Under the pieces are notes generated by a model that saw only the letters and a program-made list of their open reading frames with translations, made no database searches and was not told the DNA's origin. A program made the translations under genes and the position numbers. Below are positions 10,363 to 18,489 of a stretch of 64,000 nucleotides of DNA, one piece after another (the stretch's first letter is position 1; every line of letters starts with the position of its first letter). This DNA is from Promethearchaeota archaeon (lineage in GTDB: Archaea; Asgardarchaeota; Lokiarchaeia; Sigyniarchaeales; SOKP01): the NCBI GenBank assembly GCA_016840165.1, contig JAEOSU010000038.1, positions 25,816 to 89,815 on the forward strand, written 5' to 3'.

Positions 10363-11787
10363 TTGAGGTTGAAAAAAGAGAATCTTAAAAAGATAAAGAT
10401 CTTATTTCTTCTCGGCGCAATTGTTTCGTTTGTATTATTATCTACATTCTTTATTGTATATACGCTAAATGTTAAAGAAATTTCTGAATTTTATGAAGTT
10501 TCTAGCAATCATTTAGAAATTACTGATATCCATATTAACAATCATTTAGGCATGGGCGATGTTAGCATTGAACAATCAATTAAAAACCCAAATAACGTTT
10601 TTGAAGCAAATTGGAATATAAAATATAAGGGGATTTACATCCCGAGTGAAATAATTATCATCAATTATGAAGTGAATATGTCTATATTTAAGATTAATAT
10701 TTATGGTAATCTTAATGAACAATCTATTGATAGAGATATTGTATATTCGCATCTCTGTTTAAATATTAATCCTGATTATCAAGTTTATCACTTTCATAGT
10801 GATAGCAAAAAAGGTAATATCAAAATAAATACTCGCAATATCAATATAAGTACTATTGAAATTGAATCCAGTTCTGGAGATATTGATGTTCAATTAAATA
10901 ATAGCAATATTCTTGATGATTTTGGTATATCTACTGATTCGGGAATAATTAATTTAGTTTTGGATAATATAAATTTCAGCACTGATTTTTTCAGTATTTC
11001 AGATTCGGGTTATCAATATTTTAATTTTTGGAATCTCAAATTTTCTTCTGGAGCAGAGCTAAGAGCTATATCATCAACAGGTATGATTAAATTAAAATGG
11101 GCAAATCATTACTTAAAATCTCAAAATGTTAATATTGTCTTATATTCTAAGAATAACGTCGAATTTCGCTTCTGGTCCCCTATTCAAATCATGAGATTTG
11201 ACATAACACTAGTTTGTTATGGGTCAGGATCAACCCGTTTCACCGGAGTTCCCACTATTTTTACTGAAATAAGCCCAGATCATTATCAGTCTAAAAATAT
11301 TGGTGATTCTGAAGTAGATATGTTGACTATTAAAGCCATATCTTCTTATGGTGAAGCTTACGTAAGACATATTGATTGCTTCAAAATGAAACGATTTTGT
11401 GATTATGATGATATTAATCCATATGAAGAGGAATTACAAGGAAATTATGAAATACCGAAGAAAGATCATGATATTAACCAAATCGAGCTATTTAACATTA
11501 GATATATCTATTTAAATGAAACTAAAGCCTTAAAACTAAATCTGGATTATCTCCAGAATACTAGTAGTAATATTATCTATTTTAACTGGGATATAAAATA
11601 TATGAGAGGGTCTTCGTATGGGAAAGCTTATCTTAAAATAGATATATCAAATAAAACAGAAGGGAATGAACTAAAAGTTTATATTCGACTTGATTTTGAA
11701 CTAGATCGCATGTTACCTTACATAGTTGAGTCCAACTTCACCGTTCTAATTCATCCTGATTATAGTTTCAATAATTATACTATATGA
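10363..11787 (+). CDS. Membrane-anchored extracellular beta-rich (DUF4097/adhesin-like) protein, TTG start
   Basis: N-terminal TM helix, repeated IEIESSSGDIDVQL / GISTDSGIINLVL / AISSTGMIKLKW strands. Confidence 0.5.
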   Translation: MRLKKENLKKIKILFLLGAIVSFVLLSTFFIVYTLNVKEISEFYEVSSNHLEITDIHINNHLGMGDVSIEQSIKNPNNVFEANWNIKYKGIYIPSEIIIINYEVNMSIFKINIYGNLNEQSIDRDIVYSHLCLNINPDYQVYHFHSDSKKGNIKINTRNINISTIEIESSSGDIDVQLNNSNILDDFGISTDSGIINLVLDNINFSTDFFSISDSGYQYFNFWNLKFSSGAELRAISSTGMIKLKWANHYLKSQNVNIVLYSKNNVEFRFWSPIQIMRFDITLVCYGSGSTRFTGVPTIFTEISPDHYQSKNIGDSEVDMLTIKAISSYGEAYVRHIDCFKMKRFCDYDDINPYEEELQGNYEIPKKDHDINQIELFNIRYIYLNETKALKLNLDYLQNTSSNIIYFNWDIKYMRGSSYGKAYLKIDISNKTEGNELKVYIRLDFELDRMLPYIVESNFTVLIHPDYSFNNYTI

Positions 11788-11808
11788 AATTAAACTTTGT
11801 ATTCAAAG

Positions 11809-12174
11809 CTACAAATAAAGATTTAATTTATCAATATCCTTTTTTATGTGGGATACTCTATGTTCTTGAATTTCCTCATTAGTCATACCTTGAATATCCT
11901 CCTCGATGTTTGGATTCTCCTCTTCATATGCCTCCTCTACCATCATACCATAACGTATCGAAAAAGCTACGAGTTCAGGGATTAGGGAGACCATTGCCTT
12001 AAAGCTGAAGATTCCGCTTAATCTACTTAAAATTTGGATCATCTCAGCAAAAGGATCAACATCCACATCAGGTTTTTTCATAATATCCATAATTCGCTTG
12101 AATAATACCTCATAAAAAAGTTCCAACTCTTCTTTATTTAGTCCGTACTCTTCTTCCTCTTCATTTTCCTCCAT
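11809..12174 (-). CDS. Acidic hypothetical protein
   Basis: Complete ORF in a minus-strand cluster. Confidence 0.5.
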   Translation of the reverse strand: MEENEEEEEYGLNKEELELFYEVLFKRIMDIMKKPDVDVDPFAEMIQILSRLSGIFSFKAMVSLIPELVAFSIRYGMMVEEAYEEENPNIEEDIQGMTNEEIQEHRVSHIKKDIDKLNLYL

Positions 12175-12283
12175 TTTAGCATCTCTCTAATTCATTAATG
12201 AATTGAATTTAAAAATATTTTGATATTAAAAATATAGCCTTAATAATATTTAAGAGAAGATGAATTCCTATATCAGTTCTAAT

Positions 12284-12502
12284 TCAACAAAGTGTGAGGA
12301 ATTCTTCTATTAAAATTGATTGATAAAGAGGGTCTCTTTCCTTAAATGGTATATCTTCAGTACCATCATATATATACTCAACTTCATGGTCAGCATGAAA
12401 AGGTTTGACAATTTCAGCGACTAAAGAATGAAAATATGGACCATTTTCTGTTAAATGTTCCAATCGATCCCTAAGATGCTCCTTCAATCGTCCTGAACTC
12501 AT
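12284..12502 (-). CDS. Small hypothetical protein with IYDGTExIxFxxRxP motif
   Basis: Complete ORF; motif shared with the neighbouring 12523-12699 small ORF. Confidence 0.5.
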   Translation of the reverse strand: MSSGRLKEHLRDRLEHLTENGPYFHSLVAEIVKPFHADHEVEYIYDGTEDIPFKERDPLYQSILIEEFLTLC

Positions 12503-12522
12503 TTTCTTACTCGATCCTGTTA

Positions 12523-12699
12523 TTATTTTTGACTAATTCTTTTATGGTACGTTCGAATAACATCTTCGAATTCTAATTTCATTAAGGCTTTAAAAATAGG
12601 GTGGCGACTGTTAAATCGAATTAACTCTGTCCCATCATAAATATCAGGTTTTTTTATCTTATTTTGAGAGTTATCATTAAATTTGTGCTGAACAATCAT
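12523..12699 (-). CDS. 58-aa small ORF not in the ORF track: MIVQHKFNDNSQNKIKKPDIYDGTELIRFNSRHPIFKALMKLEFEDVIRTYHKRISQK
   Basis: Translated by hand from the minus strand; shares IYDGTExIxFxxRxP with the 12284-12502 product and fills the gap to the RHH gene. Confidence 0.5.
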   Translation of the reverse strand: MIVQHKFNDNSQNKIKKPDIYDGTELIRFNSRHPIFKALMKLEFEDVIRTYHKRISQK

Positions 12700-12703
12700 T
12701 ATC

Positions 12704-13147
12704 TTATTCTTTGTATATCCTATCCCCTTTATATTTTAAATTCAAGCCCGATTTTTGAATCTTATCTCCTTGTGTAAAGAGTAAATACTTAACAGCCTTA
12801 ACATTAATTTTTAAATGTTCGGCCAAATCTTTTAAACTAATGTCATCGACCAATTGAAAAACCTGAGGTAATTTATCAATAATTTCTTTGATGTTACCTA
12901 TCATTGACGCCAAAGCTATTTCTTGAGTGATAATTTTCACATCAACTCCATAATTATCTTTTAATTTCTCGGAGTTATTTTCGATCCAATCATGGATTAC
13001 TAATCTTGTAGCTTCTGATAAGGGAATATTTCTATTATTAGACATATTGCTAATAACATTGTAATCGAATTCATCCAAACTCACTGTAATTCTGTCCATT
13101 TTTGGTTTCTTCCGTTCGTTCTCCTCATTACCACTATTTGATGACAT
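12704..13147 (-). CDS. Ribbon-helix-helix-like transcriptional regulator
   Basis: DRITVSLDEFDYNVISNMSNNRNIPLSEATRLVIHDWI N-terminal RHH pattern. Confidence 0.55.
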   Translation of the reverse strand: MSSNSGNEENERKKPKMDRITVSLDEFDYNVISNMSNNRNIPLSEATRLVIHDWIENNSEKLKDNYGVDVKIITQEIALASMIGNIKEIIDKLPQVFQLVDDISLKDLAEHLKINVKAVKYLLFTQGDKIQKSGLNLKYKGDRIYKE

Positions 13148-13324
13148 TTTTAGATCGACAAAAATACAGAGTTACTTAGGAGAAGATCATTAGAGTATTT
13201 AAACGTTTGCATAAGGGATCATAAGATGATCACGGAGTGCAACATTTAAATATAAGTTATGTCATATTGATATTATATTAATATCATCCATATATCACTT
13301 GGTCAAAAAAGAAAGAAAATATGC

Positions 13325-13975
13325 GTGATTGAGATGCTTGAACTTTATTCTCCGAATTTTGAATTATTAAATACTAAAGAGCGGGTTACAATGGATTTAA
13401 TTAAACAAGGAAAGGAATATTTGGAGCAGTTTGATGTAAATCCGGACTTAATGTTGGATACATACTCATTAGTATATAGATATTTAAGAAAAACAGGTAA
13501 AATCCCACACAATCTCTACAAATTTTTCATAGCGGCATATTACATAGTATCCCGCCATCCTTTTGCGTTTCCTGCCCACCAATCGAAAGCTGAATTTAGT
13601 AATCAATTCGATCTTCCTGTAAGCTCACTTGAGTATAGTGTTGGCAAAATTACTACAACTTTTAATTATATTTGTATCTTAGATGATATGAATTATCCAT
13701 ACTTCATTGATCCTAAACGTGATTTAAGTTTAAAATTCATAAAATCTATAGTAAGATCGAAAGTAGATAAGAAAATGATGCAGTTTTTGCTATATGAAAA
13801 GCCAATCAATTCTCAAATTCTTACTGAAGAGTTAGTTTCTGAGATACTTTTTGAACACAAAGCTTTTCCTGATGAACTGATGCGTCAATTATATGAGATT
13901 GTTTTTGAGTTAGTGGAAAATGAATTCAAAGATTATAATGAGTACGTTTCGCTACAAAAGAAAGTTTTTATTTAA
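13325..13975 (+). CDS. Hypothetical protein, possibly TFB/cyclin-fold-like
   Basis: KFFIAAYYIVSRHPFAFPAHQSKAEFSNQFDLPVSSLEYSVGKI resembles a TFIIB cyclin repeat by eye. Confidence 0.4.
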   Translation: MIEMLELYSPNFELLNTKERVTMDLIKQGKEYLEQFDVNPDLMLDTYSLVYRYLRKTGKIPHNLYKFFIAAYYIVSRHPFAFPAHQSKAEFSNQFDLPVSSLEYSVGKITTTFNYICILDDMNYPYFIDPKRDLSLKFIKSIVRSKVDKKMMQFLLYEKPINSQILTEELVSEILFEHKAFPDELMRQLYEIVFELVENEFKDYNEYVSLQKKVFI

Positions 13976-14064
13976 TTATTTAACTTCTTTTTTCTACTAT
14001 TTCTATCTCTCAAATTTTTAAAATTAGTCTTATAAAAGAAAAAAATAAGAAAAGAATCTCTAAA

Positions 14065-15102
14065 TTAAAGTCTTATGAGATGTATGAAGAGATTAGAAAA
14101 TCGATCAAATATAATTCTTTCTCGATATTTGGACGATAAAGCAATATCATAATTGAAAGCTTTAAGTTCTTTTTCATAATTGTTATCCCATTCGTGAAGT
14201 GCCAAGATAACATTAAGTACTTGCTTTTGTAAATTCACAGGAACGGAGAATTCATGAAAATGTAAGAAAGGGCTAACTTTATTTATTTTATTTGCATTTC
14301 GAGGGAGCCATCTAAATTCACTAATTTTTGAATGAGCATTTTTTCCAGGTTTATTGAACCGAGAGCATAACCGATTAGTAGAAAGAGTTATTCCAAGAAG
14401 TTCAGGAGAATGATATCTTTTCTTTCTAAGTGAAAAGTGAAAATCAAACAAGATATAAATATTTTCTTTAATCTTTATTACATATTTATCATTTACACCA
14501 ATCCAGATGATGGGTAGTACTAAGCTAAAGATAAGGTAACCAATCATTAGATTTCGAACAACAATACTATAAATACTATTATCAAAAACGAAAACCTCTA
14601 AATCAGTATAAATCATAAAAACAACAGATAGACTATTTAATAATACAAATAAGAGCCCACTGGTATACTTCTTTTGAAATTCATACCCCATATAATTTAA
14701 TTCTTCTTTAATGTAATTTATCAGGGATGGTGTAAATTTTACTCGAAGATGGTTTATTAAATAGAAAATTAAAAAGATCGAAGCGCTAAATAAAACCCAT
14801 CCAATTGTTAAATTTAAATTAATAGAATATGGGCGATAATTTGCAATTTGAAGATAGTTGAGAAATACTATTCTTGGTTGTAAATCTAGGATTACGTACC
14901 CAATTAAAATTAATAAAATTAAGCTAATTAAGCCACTTGCCTTTATTGATTTGATCAAGAACTCTCTTTTGAGTAATCTAATTGATTTTGAAATATTCTT
15001 CTCATCTTCAAAATTTAAATCTGAATTTTTCTTGAAAAAACGTTTCATTCCTCCAACCTCCATCCTTTTGTTTTTTTTAAACCTTCTAGCGGAGTTTCCC
15101 AA
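14065..15102 (-). CDS. Membrane protein of unknown function
   Basis: Four predicted TM helices; overlaps the 3' end of the upstream wHTH gene. Confidence 0.5.
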   Translation of the reverse strand: MGNSARRFKKNKRMEVGGMKRFFKKNSDLNFEDEKNISKSIRLLKREFLIKSIKASGLISLILLILIGYVILDLQPRIVFLNYLQIANYRPYSINLNLTIGWVLFSASIFLIFYLINHLRVKFTPSLINYIKEELNYMGYEFQKKYTSGLLFVLLNSLSVVFMIYTDLEVFVFDNSIYSIVVRNLMIGYLIFSLVLPIIWIGVNDKYVIKIKENIYILFDFHFSLRKKRYHSPELLGITLSTNRLCSRFNKPGKNAHSKISEFRWLPRNANKINKVSPFLHFHEFSVPVNLQKQVLNVILALHEWDNNYEKELKAFNYDIALSSKYRERIIFDRFSNLFIHLIRL

Positions 15103-15509
15103 TAACTCTGGACGATTTCTCTAAATAGAGTCAAATCTGGGTTATCATCCTCATTTAATTTTATAATATGAAATTTTGAAGTTTTCTTCTCGATGGTGAT
15201 ATAATTTTCATTTTCTAAGTATTCAAAGGCATGCCATAATTTGTCTAATCTATCGATATTTAAACTGTTCTTTATATCGGTTTTATTTACTACGGCATCC
15301 GGTGTAGTTAATTTCGCGATACTCATCATTACTTGACCTCCTCTTAAAGAGGCAATATTCGTTAATTTGTCAAAAATTATACAAACTTTTTCCATGAACG
15401 AATTAAGTTCATTATAAAAGTCTAATTTGGTGGTACCATTTAGCTCCAGTTTTTTTTTGAAATCATCTAATTCGTATTTTTTTACAAAATCTTGAAATAA
15501 ATTAATCAT
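15045..15509 (-). CDS. Winged-helix-like regulatory protein
   Basis: MSIAKLTTPDAVVNKTDIKNSLNIDRLDKLWHAFEYLENENYITIEKK wHTH pattern. Confidence 0.45.
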   Translation of the reverse strand: MINLFQDFVKKYELDDFKKKLELNGTTKLDFYNELNSFMEKVCIIFDKLTNIASLRGGQVMMSIAKLTTPDAVVNKTDIKNSLNIDRLDKLWHAFEYLENENYITIEKKTSKFHIIKLNEDDNPDLTLFREIVQSYWETPLEGLKKTKGWRLEE

Positions 15510-15514
15510 TATGA

Positions 15515-15529
15515 TTAACTAATAGTTAA
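15515..15529. repeat. 7-bp inverted repeat TTAACTA-A-TAGTTAA just upstream of the wHTH gene start
   Basis: Read directly from sequence. Confidence 0.8.
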
Positions 15530-15546
15530 GCTTTTATAAAAAAAAT

Positions 15547-15586
15547 ACTACTATTTGAAATATTTTATTCTCACTTTAATAGTAGT
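15547..15586. repeat. 9-bp inverted repeat ACTACTATT...AATAGTAGT
   Basis: Read directly from sequence. Confidence 0.8.
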
Positions 15587-15624
15587 CTGTCTAATTGTGT
15601 GTTAAGCTTCACAGTTTATGCGTC

Positions 15625-15651
15625 TTCTTATACGGATAATCCGTATAAGAA
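15625..15651. repeat. Perfect 13-bp inverted repeat with 1-nt spacer (TTCTTATACGGAT-A-ATCCGTATAAGAA)
   Basis: Read directly from sequence. Confidence 0.9.
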
Positions 15652-15793
15652 TACAGTTTTTTCTTAATTCAATACGAATCATGCTCATTATCACTTATAT
15701 AAGGGATCATCTAACTACTAAACAATATTGTAGAAAATTTGGATGTCTCTCTAAAAGTAAAAAATGGTGCGATAAACTATTACAGAAAAAGTT

Positions 15794-15991
15794 TTGTTTA
15801 AGACGTTTGAGCAAATCTGTTTAGATAAACTAAAAGAAATAGGAATATCTACTGCCTCAGAATGGTGTAAGGCCATGGGCTACATGCATCGCGGGTCACT
15901 TGCAAAAATTATCAGAAGGATCAAGCAAAACTCTCCGGAAAAACTCAAGATATATAATGGCAAAAAGCCAAGACGATATGAAGCAGTATAA
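15794..15991 (+). CDS. Small HTH-like protein
   Basis: ISTASEWCKAMGYMHRGSLAKIIRRIK resembles a helix-turn-helix; short ORF. Confidence 0.35.
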   Translation: MFKTFEQICLDKLKEIGISTASEWCKAMGYMHRGSLAKIIRRIKQNSPEKLKIYNGKKPRRYEAV

Positions 15992-15995
15992 ATCT

Positions 15996-16838
15996 CTATA
16001 TATTTAATTTTTCATCATATAAATCGCGATCAATAATCAATGAGTTAATCTTTGAAAAAAGACCTAAGATTAAACTCATCTCTTTTTTTGTCATCAAAGC
16101 TCGTTCTAATACATTCCTAAATGCGAAATAAACGCTTTTTTGTTTGTAATTACGTATTTTAAGGGTTCTAATAACATTGTCAATAATTTTGAGTAATAAT
16201 TTTCGCTCTTCTCTTTCTGCTAATAATACTGGATGCTTGCCTCTTCCAATGTTTAAATTATGAGTCGTTTTAAATACCTCATATAACACTATAGCACAAG
16301 CATGGGATATATTTAATGTGGGATACAAATTGTAAGTGGGAATCCGTAAGATGATGTCTGAAAAGCTTATCTCTTCATTTGTTAGTCCACGAGATTCTTT
16401 ACCGAATAATATTGCGATTTTTAGATTTTTTTTGGAGATTGGTAGTTCTAAATGTTCTGGAAATATAGCACTTCGCTTAATATTGGTATATCTTTTGCCT
16501 TTAGCCGTTGTCGCAATAATTAAATCAAATTGGTTCATTAGTTTTTCAAGTTCTTTAAGATGGTGCTGTTCATTTTCAAGCTGAATAACCTTAGCATTAA
16601 TAAGTATCTGTTTTCCATGCATTGCAAATCCTTGAGTTTCATAGCTAAAAATTTTCTCTATCTTCTCAATAGGGTTAAATATTATCAGATTTTGAAAATT
16701 AAAGTTCACCATTACACGAGCAATGGAACCAATATTTCCAGAATGTTCTGGTTGAACTAAAATAATACTAAATTGGAGATTTTCATATTCTTTTGCTAGT
16801 GTTGTTTCCTTAAAAGCATCTAAGTCTATATCTTTCAT
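15996..16838 (-). CDS. TrmJ/SpoU (SPOUT)-family RNA methyltransferase
   Basis: SIILVQPEHSGNIGSIARVMVNFNF; ILFGKESRGLTNEEI; RIPTYNLYPTLNISHACAIVLYEV. Confidence 0.9.
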   Translation of the reverse strand: MKDIDLDAFKETTLAKEYENLQFSIILVQPEHSGNIGSIARVMVNFNFQNLIIFNPIEKIEKIFSYETQGFAMHGKQILINAKVIQLENEQHHLKELEKLMNQFDLIIATTAKGKRYTNIKRSAIFPEHLELPISKKNLKIAILFGKESRGLTNEEISFSDIILRIPTYNLYPTLNISHACAIVLYEVFKTTHNLNIGRGKHPVLLAEREERKLLLKIIDNVIRTLKIRNYKQKSVYFAFRNVLERALMTKKEMSLILGLFSKINSLIIDRDLYDEKLNI

Positions 16839-16953
16839 TTTTTACACCAAAAGAGCTATTATTTTAGTAATTCACTCTATAAATAGCAAATTTTATGGAT
16901 GATAAAAATGTTTTTAATAGAACTTAGTAAAGAAAAAATAAAATAAAAATTAT

Positions 16954-18360
16954 TTAGTTAGAATTAATCTTGTTCCTTTTTTCATTGTGTAATGTTTCGA
17001 TATCGATTTTGATTTGTTCATATTTTTCTTTATTAATTGGAAATTTAAGTATCGCTATAATTCCTATACCAAGAGCAATCGCAGGAAATACGAATATAAG
17101 TATCTTTAAACCTATTTCAACGCCTAATATGCCCGTAGGATCCAAAGAAAACACTTTCCATCCAGTAGTTCTAAATACTAAATTAATCGTAAGAATTACT
17201 AAAATGGTAGATAGTTTCGTGATTAAAGCATTTATACCGTAAAATCCACCTTCTCGTCTTGTTTTAGTTAATAACTCATCTTGATCAATAATGGCTCCTA
17301 ATACAATATCGCCAAACAACAACGCTCCCGAGAGTCCAATACCTACTAGGAAAAAGATTAAAAATGCTATTTCCATACTGTTTATGAGTGTTAAAGGGAA
17401 AAGTGTAATAATAAAAACAGCAAAAGACAACATATAGCCTTTTTTCATACCAACTTTTAACGCGATAAATCGCCAGAGGATCATAAAAATGGCTGCAGAA
17501 ATGAAGGTAAATCCCAATAATAAACCCAATAACATTGATTCTTCTTCAGGTATATGTAATACAAAACTCCCATATAACGGAACAATCATCGGAAGCATAC
17601 CAATTACATACCAGTATGCTAAATTAGCCACAATAAAATACCGAAAGGATCTGTTTTTAATTGATATTTTTAAAGAATTTAAGAAAGATGGAGCTGTTTC
17701 GTAATCTTTTGAAAATTCCTTTTTTTCTTTAATTCCAAAAAAAATTAGCAAAATGACGCCAATGAACATTACAATCATCATTATGATAGCCGCAAAGCTA
17801 TAGTTCGAAAAATTATTTGGATCATCTAGTTTTCCTATAAGAAAAGGAGGAATAACAGATGCAACAATCAATCCAAGAACGGTAAATATTTGTTTAATCG
17901 CATTTGCTTTTGAACGCTCATTTAGATCTTTAAACATCTCCGGAAATAACGATGCATAATTTAAGTCATAGGTTGTATAAGAAATATCGAATAAAATAAC
18001 CATGATAATAAGATAAATAAACGAGAGTGGTAAAGAACTTGCTGGTGGAGTAAATAGAAACACAATGATTAGACATAAAGGAATTAATGCTAATATGATA
18101 TATGGTTTTCTTCTCCCAAATCTACTTTTTGTCCGATCTGATAACGCTCCCATCATTGGATCATTGAAAGAATTCCATAGTGACCAAATTATAAACGCTA
18201 TAGTAATAAAATCAACATCTATACCAACCACAGCAAAGTAAAAAGTAAAGACATACATATTAAACATCTGGATAACAATAGTATCTGAAAATTGTCCAAT
18301 ACCATATCCTACTGCCTTTTTTGTTGAATACGAATCTCTTTTCTTATCCATCATTTTCAT
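16954..18360 (-). CDS. MFS transporter, GPH symporter-like
   Basis: NDPMMGALSDRTKSRFGRRKPYIILALIPL; paralog of 1374-2777. Confidence 0.8.
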   Translation of the reverse strand: MKMMDKKRDSYSTKKAVGYGIGQFSDTIVIQMFNMYVFTFYFAVVGIDVDFITIAFIIWSLWNSFNDPMMGALSDRTKSRFGRRKPYIILALIPLCLIIVFLFTPPASSLPLSFIYLIIMVILFDISYTTYDLNYASLFPEMFKDLNERSKANAIKQIFTVLGLIVASVIPPFLIGKLDDPNNFSNYSFAAIIMMIVMFIGVILLIFFGIKEKKEFSKDYETAPSFLNSLKISIKNRSFRYFIVANLAYWYVIGMLPMIVPLYGSFVLHIPEEESMLLGLLLGFTFISAAIFMILWRFIALKVGMKKGYMLSFAVFIITLFPLTLINSMEIAFLIFFLVGIGLSGALLFGDIVLGAIIDQDELLTKTRREGGFYGINALITKLSTILVILTINLVFRTTGWKVFSLDPTGILGVEIGLKILIFVFPAIALGIGIIAILKFPINKEKYEQIKIDIETLHNEKRNKINSN

Positions 18361-18489
18361 TCAGTTTATCTAAAGATTAAATTTAATATTAAGTTGAATA
18401 AAGGTTTATTTATAGCTTTAGCAAATATATATTCAAATTAAATCAATAATTTAGATTTATACACAAAACTGTTAAATTTTGATGAGTTT

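Noticed and set aside
16336-17704. Plus-strand ORFs within the TrmJ-like and second MFS genes
   Set aside because: Antisense shadows of well-supported CDSs.
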